Origin: Coprinellus micaceus
Lineage: Eukaryota > Basidiomycota > Agaricomycetes > Agaricales > Psathyrellaceae
Assembly (NCBI GenBank): GCA_951394405.1
Contig: OX596346.1
Coordinates: forward strand, 434,001 to 498,000
Length of the DNA stretch: 64,000 bases
Direction: 5' to 3'
Both the position numbers and the translations under genes were made by a program. Positions 9,679 through 21,149 of the stretch are shown in pieces; positions within the stretch are counted from its first letter, which is position 1, and each line of letters begins with the position of its first letter. The notes beneath the pieces were generated by a model, which saw only the letters and a list, made by a program, of their open reading frames with translations, searched no databases and was not told where the DNA came from.

Positions 9679-12299
9679 GCTGGCGAGGTTTTTCGAGCTC
9701 CCCGCTGTGACACCAGCATTTAAAAATGCCAGCGAGGTAAACAGGAACTGCGTCCTCCATAGAGAATCCGATTGCCGATTCTGACGTTCCATTTCCACCC
9801 AAATGTTCTTCTCCCGAACCTGCGAATCCCAAATGTGTACAGTATCCATCCTATGAACCGGCATACACCTATTTACTTACTTGTGAGATGTATGATTTGA
9901 CCCCCTATATATGCGTATGCTTCACTGGGCTACTCAATGCGTCACTCCACCGTGCACGGAACCCCTATGCACACGCCTAACGCCCGGGAATGTCTAACAC
10001 GGAAAGATGCGGGCCTCCCCATATTTGGAATAGGTCTAGGATCACACTCTACGTCGACGCCTGCGGCAAACACGAGGTACCTGAGTCTCTTCCTTCACTC
10101 CAAATGCAAGGACCGATCTTGTTCTTGATGACAATCTCTCGAGACCGGTTCAGAGACCCCCGAACAGCCCTCAATATGTCTTGCACATTTACATCGTTCC
10201 CTCGTACGCCACAAAGCCCTCGCAATGTCCGGATCTGGTTTTGCGGTCCCTTTCAATCCCGGATGTGTCGATATCCTCGAGCAGATACCGTCGAGCTTCC
10301 GTGGTCAGTTAGCCGGGGCGTCGTTTCAACGGACTGGGGGTGATGAATAGCCTTCTATACAACGTGACAGAAATCCTCACAGAAATTTTCACTTCTGTGA
10401 AGCCCTCACCGTAAGTAGTGCCAGCGGTAGGGGCAACCGGCGCATGGGCGCTTAACTGATCGCTGCGATCTCAGGGCATTCAGCATGAAAACGCATACAC
10501 ATGTGAAAAAATGGTCCTACAAAGAGTCCAGTAGGAATGATTAAAGTGGGCCCACGTGGGATGGAAAAGTGACTGGCGATCACGGCCCATATGGACAGCG
10601 TCCCACGGTGCCATATCCATATAGGCGATGAGTTCCGAGCCAAGGCTGGCGCACAGAAGTACAGGAAGGGCGTATTCAAGGTGTATTGGAGAGGGGGGAG
10701 GAGAGGGGAGAGGGGAGAAACAGAGAGACAGAGGGTGTAATTTCCATGGGAAGAGGTCGATTGGTAGAAATCAAACCGTTCCAGATGCGTGAAGGGATCC
10801 TAGGCTCGGAAACGGAGGCTTACACACTGAGCAAATAGGGGCTTAAATCAGCATGAGGGCAGGGGAGGATTCGATTGCTCGCAAGCTGCCTTCACCCCCG
10901 ACATCGCGACGGACCCATCTTGGAGTCTTGAGGTTGTCGACCCGTCGGTTACCTGCACGTACGGGAGTTGAGCAAATCCTCGCGAAGGATCGATTGAAGT
11001 GGTGTGGGGGGTGTCAACCACATCAGGGCCTGACCATTCATGCCTGCCGCCCATCGAATCCATATGAGTCGGGTGTCCTATCCGGCTCGCTCAGTGTGGA
11101 GTAGCGCACAGAGTTCCAAAGACCCGGAATACGGGATATAACGTGGCGAATATGCGGCTACCAATGCCCCTGCAGCGAGGGCGAGCCTGTTCAGCTCCTT
11201 CCGGGGACAAAAGGCACTTGGGTCCAGAAATTTGGACAAGGTTCGTTCAACTGTGGCAAGTTGAGGTGCTCAAGTTACTTTTCTGACCACCCATATAAGC
11301 CCTAGTATGTCCACTCTGCCTTCCCCCACTCTTCACCGAGGTGGCGAGCCACCTGCTCACTTGTTGTAGATCCTACTCTGAGTGAGTGGCGTGGTCTTGG
11401 GGTGCTCTCCTTCGCTCAACACCTGTTCGAACTTCCGTCTCTACCTCCCCTTACTATGTAAACAAGGGCCTTTCCCCCTCCAACTGAAACACTGATGCAC
11501 TCAGAGCTGAGTACAGAGGCAAATGATTGAAGCGATCCCTGGGCACACGAACAGAACTTCTGAAACCAGGATACAATGCCCACTCTACGCCATAAGTCAG
11601 GTTCGCACCAGCCTTCGTAATCCTCCGCCACAGGTCAATATCTACAGCGCACCAGGCGTTCCGTCGCATACTCCCAAGTCCACGATGGCCCTGCTCACTC
11701 ACAGGAGACCGGCCAGGCCGGAAACTAAGCGCCCGTCTGCGCGTGGCATTGATTGGAGGTAACCGTCTGCATAAACCTAATCTCTGGAGGGAACAGAGGG
11801 TGACCGCCAATCATCAATCCTCCCCGCCTGTTGTAGCTCCAGCGTACGCGCGTGCTACCTGAAGAACGACCGACACTAAGGCATTTTTGATCGGCCCTTC
11901 CTCCGCTTGCTTGTAGTGTTTAACGCAAACGCAGCCTGCGGTGTATACGACGCTAGGCAACTATCAAGGGAAACGGTCGGCCTCAGCAAGCAGCCAACAG
12001 GAGCTATTCTACACGCACCTCGGAGCAGTGATATGGAAGTTGTGATACCATCGAGTTTGTCCTCACGTCAGGTAGGCAGTAACCCATGGCCGGTCGGGCG
12101 CGGCCCACGGGCCGCTCTCCCATCAGATCGACACTCTCTGATCAGCCCAGTGACCTTTTTTGGAAAGCGATCTGTCGGCTGGGCAACGTGTGTCGTAGTC
12201 TTGCTAAGCCATATGGGCCCATATGTTGCGAGATTGTTGGACCAGGTGTCATACCACCTGGCACAGTGAGGAAATGACAGGGGCATGTCAAGGGGTGGC
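9679..12299. other. DUF-1 3' flank with a unit-specific insertion of about 1.8 kb
   Basis: The 3' flank resembles that of other copies up to the GCGCATGGGCGCTTA string at about 10440-10456. In other units that string is followed within about 20 bp by the double-GATA box; here the box does not come until 12300. About 1.8 kb (10460-12295) is therefore extra. It contains a purine-rich run (10686-10735). No gene or terminal repeats are recognised. Confidence 0.5.
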
Positions 12300-12300
12300 G

Positions 12301-12332
12301 ATCTTATCGTTATCGGAACCCATGACTCAGCA
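12301..12332 (+). promoter_or_regulatory. GATA plus TGACTCAGCA box upstream of SOD-B
   Basis: The double GATA is altered by one inserted base (ATCTTATCGTTATCGG). TGACTCAGCA is intact (12323-12332). Confidence 0.5.
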
Positions 12333-12673
12333 TGATCTTTTCGCACGGACCCCATGTGGCGACGCTGTGAGCGTCGCTCTCCTTCTTTCCCCCGTTTCAC
12401 TTCAACGAGCTGGTGACCGAAGAATCCATTAACCTCTGCCTGGTATCTGCTTTAGTCTATACGAGATGTGATCCTATTGCTCCGAGTCAGGCAGTTGGGT
12501 TCAGACGCCGATCCCAGTTCCCAAGACGGAGAAGTCGGGGGCGGGTGAGGAAACCGTTCGAGTGGAAGCTCTGTTCACTACCACACTCCTTCAGCTCTTC
12601 TATCCAGTCCCCCGCCCGTAACAGCGCTCGCCCAGCCACAACAACCCTCCCCCAACCTCTCCCGCACTTAGCA

Positions 12674-13253
12674 TGCAAGAAGTTGAACGCTCCCCACCTC
12701 TGCCCTACGCCTACGACGCCCTCGAGCCCTACACTGGGCAACAGATCATCCAGCACACCAAGCGCCGACCTGCTTAGGTCAACGCCGTCAACACCCCGGA
12801 GCCCGCTCACGGGAAGGCGTCTACCCCAAAGTAGAGGAGCACCCTCCACGCGGCGTTGAAGCTCATCGGAGGAGGTGCGTGCCCAGTTGATCTCCCTGAG
12901 ACCGATATCTAATCTACGCCTTTATTTGTGACGCCCGTCTCCTATCTCTTCCTCTGCCTTGTACACCAGGCTCGACCCTATGGCTGATGGAGCAGCTCGG
13001 CTGCCGCCTCACAGGGCGCATCAACCACTCCGTCTTCTGGAAGAACCTTGCCCCCTTCCGCCGCCGTCAACAAGGGAATGGCGGTGGGACGGGCCTCTCA
13101 AGCAGGCTGCCAAAACTCCCTTCGTACGTCTTCCCGTTTCCTTTGGAGTGTATACAGGACTAATGAGATTTCCACCACCGCCAACCAGGTATCATCGGCG
13201 TAGATATCTGGGGGCATGAGTTCTACCTCCAGTACCTCAACGTCAAGGCTGAC
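12674..13253 (+). pseudogene. SOD-B: Fe/Mn superoxide dismutase remnant
   Basis: From ATG 12674 the frame reads PPLPYAYDALEPYTGQQIIQ, then HTKRRPA and a stop where the family has HQTYV, with a second stop before LHAALKLIGGG. Exon 2 starts with the ligand motif GRINHSVFWKNLAP (about 13009-13060), then loses frame and most of its length. Exon 3 has lost its first half but keeps a [19 protein letters not shown] segment and its GTGAGT donor after 13253. In that segment one residue of IWEH is changed, although the His position itself is kept. Exon 4 would lie at or beyond the assembly gap. Its neighbour after the gap is another SOD (C), not the expected DUF6533 gene. Confidence 0.8.
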
Positions 13254-13376
13254 GTGAGTCTTTCGCTCACTCGTTTTCACACATTTTGTGTTCTTTCCCT
13301 CGTCGAGTTCGCCGGGTCGCCTTCTCTGAAACACGACTGCCGCCGTTCTTCCCAATATCACAAATTGCCATGCCCC

Positions 13377-13576
13377 NNNNNNNNNNNNNNNNNNNNNNNN
13401 NNNNNNNNNNNNNNNNNNNNNNNNNNNNNNNNNNNNNNNNNNNNNNNNNNNNNNNNNNNNNNNNNNNNNNNNNNNNNNNNNNNNNNNNNNNNNNNNNNNN
13501 NNNNNNNNNNNNNNNNNNNNNNNNNNNNNNNNNNNNNNNNNNNNNNNNNNNNNNNNNNNNNNNNNNNNNNNNNNNN
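13377..13576. other. Assembly gap of 200 N
   Basis: Exactly 200 Ns, a conventional scaffold-gap length, so the true size is unknown. Sequence before it is the SOD-B intron 3; sequence after it matches the region between the upstream box and exon 1 of SOD-E (compare 13580-13700 with 20850-20960). The missing piece should include SOD-B exon 4, a DUF6533 copy and the SOD-C upstream box, unless those were deleted. Confidence 0.9.
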
Positions 13577-14010
13577 GGCAGTCTCATCTGTTCCGTCTCT
13601 ACTGCTCTCGATACGGGACACGATCGTCCACGCGTTCAAGATGGTCATAGTCCAGTCATAGTTTGGGCTTACGCCCAGACGAATGCGTTCAATGCCCGAT
13701 GTCAGAGTCTTGGTTTCCATGGCAGAGAAATGGCATAGGGGTGGGGAGAGCTTTGGGAGTAGAGTTGAAGGGAGGGCGAAGCGCACCGTTTGATGTCCCC
13801 GCCAATTCCCCGCCCCTCGCCTTTCCATCTTCTCCCGTCTTTCCCGTCACGCAAACCTAAGGTGATGCGCATCCCCCGCCAACGGCTACTACGCTCGAGT
13901 AAGCAAGGTGGCAAACACTCTCCTACCCCATCCCTACCCCTAACATCCCCATCAACCGGTAGATCATAACCCTCGACCACCGGACCCACGTCAAACACTC
14001 TACGCCGCCG

Positions 14011-14877
14011 CGGTAGCGTATGCGCAGGCGTCTAACGGACCCTTCAAGGGGGTTTGAAGTCCGACGGAGGAGGTGCGTACTGTATCTGTCTATTCCTTCC
14101 TCAAGAAATATGCATCTAATCTGCATTCCATCTATGCCATGCGTCCTCTTTCCTCCTCGCCTACAATATCCCCCACCTTCTTCTCTCTGTCCTGTCTTCC
14201 CCCTCCCCCTATCGACCTCCCCCCGCCCAACGTCTTACGGGCGCGCATCATAAGCTTTCTCCCAATGTACCTGGTCGGCCAACGCCTCGCAGGCCACGTC
14301 AACCACTCCCTCTTTTGGAGGAGTTCGACCCTCTAACCCTTGGGATTCGGGGGTGTGGATAGGGATGGCTCGTACGTATGTACATTCACTCGCCGACCTT
14401 TCCTCCTCGGCGATCTTTTCTTTTCCCTCGAGTATCTGGAAGGTTGGAATACGGGGAGCGAGGCTAGTGAGACGCGATTCTGACACACTACCTAGTGATA
14501 CAACACTCAAACGAGCGTCCCGAGATCGCTATTACTGCCAGCCAGGACCCCTCCTCATCCTCTTCAACATCAAGGCCAACGTGCGTGTTTATCTCCCTCG
14601 TTTTCAGCTGTGCTCTTTCGATAGTCGGTTTCGTGGTCGTGCTTCGTTCGCTCGCTCACCTTTCCTTCGGCTGTCTCTCATCCATTCTTCAACCGCTCCC
14701 CCCTTCCCCGCTGTTCGTTCCTTCGTTCTCAATTGCTCTTCTTCTCGTGACACTGACCTGTACTTACTCCCGCAGCATCTCACCGCCATCTGGGATGTCA
14801 TCAACTTCGAAGGGGCTGGGGCTCATTACGTCGAGGCCTCGTATGCCTCCAAGCTCGGAGTATTCTTCGCGTCTTGA
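14011..14877 (+). pseudogene. SOD-C: Fe/Mn superoxide dismutase remnant
   Basis: Only the tail of exon 1 survives, with its donor near 14071. Exon 2 begins GQRLAGHVNHSLFWRSS (about 14275-14330), then a deletion removes the middle up to LGFGG, with the GTACGT donor at about 14372. Exon 3 (about 14499-14580) keeps PEIAITASQDP but has lost the [12 protein letters not shown] metal-ligand segment. Exon 4 (from about 14776) reads HLTAIWDVINFEGAGAHYVE, then a changed C-terminus. It is clearly non-functional. Confidence 0.8.
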
Positions 14878-16638
14878 AGTGACCGATCGCCTCGGTGAGT
14901 TCCCCCGTGTTCTGGGATGAAACATTGGGTTGTTCGGCTGATACTCAGCGAGGATAGGGTCGCAGAGTCGAAGCGAAGCGAAGTGTATGCGATGGAGTGG
15001 AACGAACGCAAGTGTATTGGTACGAAGACTAATGAAATTGCGTTGGATCGAATTCTTACCGTCGGACGTGCAAGCCCGAGGCCCGTGAACCCGTTCGGTG
15101 GGTACACTCAGACCGGACATTTCTTAGTTCGCTTGCTCGCTTGCTTGCTCGCTCGCTTGATTCGCGGATCCACCGTTTCTTTTTCCCTATCCACCATTTC
15201 CAGCGTTTGGTTGGCCTCGATCTCATCCGACTGAGCCTTACGCAGTGCGTCGCGCCGCACAGCGGCATCCGCACCACTTGTCACTCCGTTCTGGGGGCCC
15301 AGGGGTCGGTCGTGTACGGTCTCTCGAGAATTTTGCCTGTCTTTTCTCTCTCCGTCTCAGAGACACTTGTTTATGCAGACGCGACTCATAGTCTTGCGAG
15401 GCGACATCACAGAACGACGCCAGAGATCTGTGGCGATTCTAGAGCCAACACGTCTGATCTGCCTTCCAACACGGGGCTCGCATGATGGACTGGCGGCCAA
15501 CACGCGTTGTCCGTATTCCGAGGCACTTTTGTCAACTTCGTAACGTTCACGCGTGTGATAAATCAAGACTGCTTTGTCCCGCGATATTTAGGTGGGTAGC
15601 GCTCTACCCACGGACTGACTTGAGTTCCCGTTAGATGGCATCCTAGAGAAGATAATGATATTTCCTGCCGTCGGAATCAGAAGCCATCGAAGCTTGGGGG
15701 TGCGAAGAGATATCATCCACGAAGCAGCGTACCCGCTAGCGCTCGCCCATGTCATAATAACCTTGCTCTTCAACGGCCCTCGGATCGCTGGGCTCATTCT
15801 GCCCTGTATTATCCTCCCGGGACGCCATCTGGAGGAATTTACGGTGCGTTGACCAGCGGGTTTCGGAATCTATCGAACTTTATGCGTAACGGTTGGCTTT
15901 CCACTTATCGCCACTCGTGTTCGACTTCGTGATTCTTTGACGGGCACCTGAGAAGCCCTGAGAGTCATTCCGGAACTCAGGTTCAACTTCCATTGCACAA
16001 AATATGAGTACCGTACTGTACTAGGATTTTGGTAGGATTCACTGATAGGATGGTTGTACTCCCTTCTGAGTAGCTTGATAGATCCTTTCGCCGCTTTGAC
16101 AACACCACACTTCCCTGGGTAATCTACGTTCCAGCATCGAACGCTGTGGAATTTCCGCGCTAGGTGGGGTGACGTTGTCTAGGGTGTTACCGCCGTGTCT
16201 GGATGGGCGCCTACCGGGCGGCATTCTTTGATAGCAAGAACACCTGTGCGGGCTTCGTAGATCGATGGGACGCCCAAGAGAAGTCGCCGAATTCGTTTGG
16301 GCGAACTCTGCGAGGGAGGTGGGTTAGAAACCCCATCTATATGTGAGAAGCTTCCTCCCGAAGGGAATTGCGGACAAGTATGCACGAGCTAGAACAGCCC
16401 GACAAAGGGAGGACTGAAGCTCTGAATCCGCACGGAGCGAAATTGGACACGGGGTATCGGGAGTGCATGCCTAAGTCTCCCCCGGATAACGCAATAGATA
16501 ATCGATAGGGTCGCATTATATGCGAGACCGTTCAGCATCACTGAGCAAGACAGTCGATGACTTATCCCTCCCCAAATGATAATCTCAGATCTTGGGTAAA
16601 AATCAAACCAAAAACACCGAGGGCACTCAGCAGATACA
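14878..16638. other. SOD-C 3' flank and shared intergenic block 2
   Basis: 14930-15300 matches 22480-22860 closely (for example TGTATTGGTACGAAGA and CCGAGGCCCGTGAAC), the old SOD 3' region. 15640-16560 is the second copy of the intergenic block also seen at 6900-7640 and 23320-24140. No gene is supported. Confidence 0.55.
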
Positions 16639-16646
16639 TTATAAGG
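16639..16646 (+). promoter_or_regulatory. TATA-like box of DUF6533 copy 2
   Basis: TTATAAGG lies about 92 bp before the ATG, positionally conserved with copies 3, 4 and 7. Confidence 0.55.
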
Positions 16647-16737
16647 TCGACTTCTTGCTTGTAGTGACCGCCGCTGCCTCGTACTACCGCACTTCTTGCC
16701 TGACTGTATCTGGTGTCACTTGATCACGCTTTGGAAG

Positions 16738-18642
16738 ATGACGTCGGCGCAGGAGATTCAAGCCCTGGCAGAGGCTATTGCCGTGTGGCGAATGCAAGAA
16801 GTACGCTTTTTTTTTTTTTGTGGTTGCACAGGATGGTCACTGATCAGCGACGGCAGCACATTTGCAGTGGGTACCTTTGATAAACCCTGTATCGCGATGT
16901 TGACTTGTGAACAGTCTCCGTTTATTGCGTCTATGTGGGTTACCATTGCTACCATTTGTTAGGGATCTCTCATTCTAGACCGCCGAAGGTATATTACGTT
17001 TTAACAACTCTAGCCGAAGAAGTAGGTATGCAGATCTCCCGAGTAGTCCGGCTTTCTGACGTCTTGATCACCAGGTTTCCATTATCTTGCCTCAAAAGTG
17101 GAATCGAGGCAAGATGCTCTACATGATAATCCGATATGGGATATTGGTTTATATGGCCCTGCAGATTACCAGTGAGCCAAAACGGCCCATGGGGGTGGTT
17201 GGAGAACCTCTACTGACGGCTCAACTCTCCCCACCAAGGAGACTACAGAAACTACTACTTGATATCCCCAAACGTGCGTTCGCTGACCGCCCTGCGCATC
17301 ATATACCCGAGCTATTTTAACTTGCACTTTCCAGACTTGCAAGGCGCTTGCTACCGTTTACAATTGTGCGTCCCCCGAACCGTGTATAGGGTCAGGAGAG
17401 CGCTGATAAGGCTTGGAACAGTGATCCGCTACAGTAATAACCTGGCATGTGATTGTGAGCCTTAAACTGCCATCATCCTGTCTGGGCGTGCCTGAACTTC
17501 AGACCGTAGTCTCACTGGCACTGTGTCTCTGTGCCCTTCTTCAGTCAACGCTACCATATATCCTTGCAACGGTCATTCTTTCATGTGTGCGTCAGCCCGT
17601 ATAAAAGGACTTTCCGTTCCTGCACCACTCTGACAATCTGTATCTCACAGGGCATCCCTCTAGTCAATGCCGTCATTTCCCTGGTATCAGACGTTCAATA
17701 TCCAGGTCAGTAATACGTAGCGCCCCATTACGACAGGACAAGACTTACACACACAGTTTGTTTAAGCGGAACCCATTACCCCCCTCGACACTGAACTGGG
17801 CTACCCTTGCTACGTTCCCTCGAGTCAGCAATGGTTGGAGCATACAATCTCATACTCTGGCCGCAACGTTCGTACATACTTGAGCCTTGTGGCGACTACC
17901 TGTGCGTTAAGTCATTTACCCCCACTGGGTGTGGGCAGTAGAGGATTGACATTGGGGCGCAGTTCTGGCTCTGTTGGGTGTAGTAACCCTTGTTCGTCAC
18001 TACAAGGGTCAGAATGGTCGCTTGGTCAATGTCATACGTCGGGACGGAGGTATCCACTACCTGTCCCTATTAGGTTGGTCAAGTCGGTGTTCTCGCACGT
18101 TCTGTGCTATTGACGCTTCCCAAAAATACTACAAATAGCCATCAGGATGGCCGCCGCCATCGCCCGGACTCCTGGTGTGATGTCGGTACGTCGCAGGGGA
18201 CAGTATCATTTTGGTTGTCCATTGACATTTAATTGAGATTCAAGAGTGGGATGGTAGCCCGGCGAATATGTGAGTCCTCCAGGCTGTCATATGGTGACCG
18301 TGTTCTTTGCTAAGGTTGGAGATTAGGCTTTTGGAAGTGTGCGTCAGGCGCGATGCTTCCTCGGTATTGTCCTAACCCTACTTCTACAGGGCAAACTATG
18401 CCATCATCCCAATCATCGCCCAACGACTCCTCATCAATATGCGGAAAGTCGATTACATGGGCTCCGAACCCGCCGCCTCCAAGCTCCTCTTCGCACCTCC
18501 AGCGCCTGGATCAGAGGACGACCTCGAAGGAGATTTCGACTCCTTTGAGATGACTCCAGAGCCTTCGGGCCCCCGTGATCGGGGAGCAGCCGGCGAGGGG
18601 CCCAAGGAACCCGAGGAGGGAAAGGGGATTAACAATGCCTGA
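16738..18642 (+). CDS. DUF6533-type multipass membrane protein, copy 2 (intact, 347 residues)
   Basis: Exons: 16738-16800, 16915-16934, 16979-17021, 17075-17171, 17239-17273, 17335-17365, 17422-17454, 17510-17586, 17651-17705, 17767-17901, 17963-18073, 18139-18185, 18238-18269, 18327-18338, 18390-18642. All joins keep frame. Core residues 29-66 read PPKVYYVLTTLAEEVSIILP, then QKWNRGKMLYMIIRYG, the DUF6533 signature. Exon 8 (residues 108-133) is a clear membrane segment, FSLALCLCALLQSTLPYILA. Exons 9 and 11 are also hydrophobic. Exon 10 carries ELGYPCY, and exon 11 has the basic VIRRDGGIHYLSLL. The tail is GSEDDLEGDFDSFEM, then a Gly/Pro/Glu-rich end. Exon 14 is only 12 nt, with its donor read as GTGCGT. 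Function is unknown; probably a plasma-membrane sensor-like protein. Confidence 0.8.
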
Positions 18643-19107
18643 GCTGGTGAGTTCTTTCGAGCTCTCCGTTGTGCCACTCTTACTGATAAATGCGAATGAG
18701 CCGAACGGGACGCGATCTCTCATCGAGAAATCGATTGCCGACAACCCATTCCACCCTATTTTCTTTCCCAGGGCCTTTCCGTATCTATTCTTTGAACGAC
18801 CGCACACCTATTTATTTGCGTATGAGACAAATGATTCGTTCCCCTATGTATACCTTGATGCTCCACCACCTTATTCTGGTGTATACCTTGATGCTCCACC
18901 ACCTTATTCTGGTGTATTACTTGAGAGACACACCACTCAGAATGTTCCCGCGCTCCGAGCCTACATGCAAAGCCTCGCTCCGCAATAATTACATAGACTA
19001 GGTGGCGCGTTCGATGAGCGGATTTCTCCGCTTTGGAAAAGTGATAATCCCCAACGAAAAGTACCATGTGTCGTCGCTACTAACCATGGAGTTGTCCCTC
19101 GACCAGA
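18643..19107. other. DUF-2 3' flank
   Basis: Matches the 3' flanks of copies 1, 3, 4, 5 and 7 for the first 200 bp (GTGAGTTCTTTCGAGCTCTC and derivatives). It contains the 33-bp tandem duplication annotated separately. No gene. Confidence 0.5.
18848..18913 (+). repeat. Tandem duplication, 2 x 33 bp
   Basis: A 33-bp unit beginning GTATACCTTGATGCTCCACC occurs at 18848-18880 and again, identically, at 18881-18913. It lies in the 3' flank of DUF6533 copy 2. Confidence 0.85.
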
Positions 19108-20055
19108 GTCCCTATCGTCGGCGTCGATATCCGGGAGCACGCTGTCTACCTTCAGTACCGTTGGAGTAGTCCAGAGTGGACCTACTCGGGCGGGCTCGCT
19201 GGTCAGGCTGGTGCGCTGGGCGACGCTGGCTGGGCACCTCGGTACAGCGTCGAGGGCAAGGAGTGATATTGGTCCCGCTACGTGCTGGCATCTACATCAG
19301 GTAACCGTGGTAGTCTAATCTAATCTATCATCATACTGGATGGCCTGGGCGCCTATCGGCCTGGCACACCGTGACCCCGACGTTAAGTCCGGCGTGAGTA
19401 TTCCTTTCTTCACTTCACTTTCCTTCCTCCGTCCAGCCACTGAGACCCGCACTACCCCTCTCGCCGATTGCGTGCCTTTATTGTCGCCTCGTCCCACCCC
19501 CTCGAAATTGCCATATTCTCTCCGCGTTCTTCATTCTCCAGGTTACGTTCGCACTCTCTCGTTCATTTCCCTACCCTGATGGCCCTCATTTTGATTAACC
19601 ATTGCGCACCCTCCGGTCATCCGTTCTCGTATCTCATTCCTTCTTCTCGCCCCATCAGAAAAGTACCAATCCGCTTGTCAGCGCTTTTATAGGCATTGAC
19701 AGGTGCTGTCAAGCGCAAAAAGCGCGGAAGGCGCCAAGCGCGGCAAGTTCGTCCAAAAGGTTCGTAACCATGCTCGTCAGTTATGCTTTTCATTCGAGTT
19801 CTACTTCCCATTTCAGGAACATTCAATAGAAATAACGTGAGCCGTTTGGGATTTTGCCCGTTACCGTTTTCTAGAAGCGGAGAAAGCGCAAAAGGCGCAA
19901 ACCTCATTCGCGAGTTTCCTGATGCCCGGGCTCGCGCTGGCGTTTCCCACCGTCCAAAACCTCACCGCCATCCACGTCATCAACCTCGAGAAGGGGGAGC
20001 CTTTATCGTCGGGGCTTCTGGCGCTTCAGAGTTGTACATGGCCTCCCGTTTCTAA
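19108..20055 (+). pseudogene. SOD-D: 5'-deleted Fe/Mn superoxide dismutase fragment split by a solo LTR
   Basis: Only the end of exon 3 remains: PIVGVDIREHAVYLQY (about 19110-19157). It is interrupted by a solo LTR and resumes at 19369 (RDPDVKSG) with a GTGAGT donor at about 19393. Exon 4 remnants at about 19945-20010 read VQNLTAIHVINLEKGE. Exons 1 and 2 are missing. A second, longer SOD (E) follows without an intervening DUF6533 gene, so a deletion has probably fused two units here. Confidence 0.75.
19162..19368 (-). mobile_element. Solo LTR of the pol-less LTR element family
   Basis: On the minus strand it runs from TGTGCCAGG to CTACTCCA, 207 bp, alignable along its length with the 204-bp LTRs at 26879 and 34951 but diverged. 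It is flanked by a 4-bp duplication CCGT (19158-19161 and 19369-19372). The internal region is gone, as after LTR-LTR recombination. It interrupts exon 3 of SOD-D. Confidence 0.85.
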
Positions 20056-20727
20056 ACGCTTGACGCAGGTGAGATGGGGTGAGCCAGTTTCCGACATACC
20101 CAACCGTTACGTGATAGCTCAAGGTCTACTTCCCTCCTTATTTGTTTTCCAGATCGGAACAGATTTACTTCCATGTACTCGGGTACAATATGTATCCACT
20201 GTGCCTTACTGACCTACTCGAGAGACGACCTCCTGCAACCTCTACGATCGTCTCATCTTCTCGATGTGCTTGCTTCAACGTAACGGAGTAATGGGTCAAG
20301 AAGATGTCACCCTGTCCCCTCGGGCCTCGGCCCTGGTCTCTCAACCCGCGGATCCTGCATCATTGTCACATTCGCAAGATGACTCGAAACCTTGATGCAG
20401 GCTGTTTCATAGTCATTCGTGACGCTCTTCTAGTTAGGCATCCGAGGAATGCGACTATCAGGAGACTCATTAGGCAGCCCGCTCACCCCACCACTCCGAG
20501 GAGTCCTTGCATTTGGTGGACTTCAGGCTTGCCGGGTCGCCCGCATGTTCGGGGAATGGGCTCACATAGCATGCTGAGCAGCTGTTCTCGATCACAGATA
20601 TATTCGCGGTCGGCTCACGACGTTATCCCTGGAATTATTTCTATCTTGGGCCGCTAGGGGGGAAATCGTTCGCAGACACCGCGCACAGACGCAAACAGCG
20701 CTTGGGCGCTAATTTCTCCGTGGCCAC
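20056..20727. other. Intergenic, no gene seen
   Basis: Sequence between the SOD-D remnant and the SOD-E upstream box. No coding or repeat signal was recognised beyond the GCGCTTGGGCGCTAA string at about 20697, which precedes each box. Confidence 0.4.
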
Positions 20728-20756
20728 CTTATCTTATCTGAGTGGCTGACTCAGCA
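20728..20756 (+). promoter_or_regulatory. Double-GATA plus TGACTCAGCA box upstream of SOD-E
   Basis: CTTATCTTATC (20728-20738) is followed by TGACTCAGCA at 20747-20756. Confidence 0.55.
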
Positions 20757-21149
20757 CGATCTCCGCGCACGGTCGTCCACTGATGACGCTGCAATCCTTG
20801 TTCTTCCTCCTCCCGTTCCTCGGACGAGCCCATGCGCGCTAAATTTCGATGCAGTCTCCTCTGTTCCATATCTACTCCTCTCTATACCGGACACGATCGT
20901 GCACGCGTTCAAGACGGCCATAGCTCAGGCCTACGCCCAGATGAATGCGTTAAGCGCCCGATTTCAGGGCCTCGGTTTCCACAGCGAAGACATGGCGTAT
21001 GGAGAGCGTTGGAGGGAGAGCGAACCACGCCATTTGCTGTCCCTGCCTCCTCCCATCCCCTCGGTTTTGCGTCTTGCCCCGTCTCGCCCGTAACGCAAAT
21101 CTACCGACAATGCACATCATCGCGAACACTCTCCCATCCCTACGCCTAC

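Noticed and set aside
10686..10735. GA-rich run as a polypurine tract of another LTR element
   Set aside because: No LTR pair, primer-binding site or target duplication was found around it.
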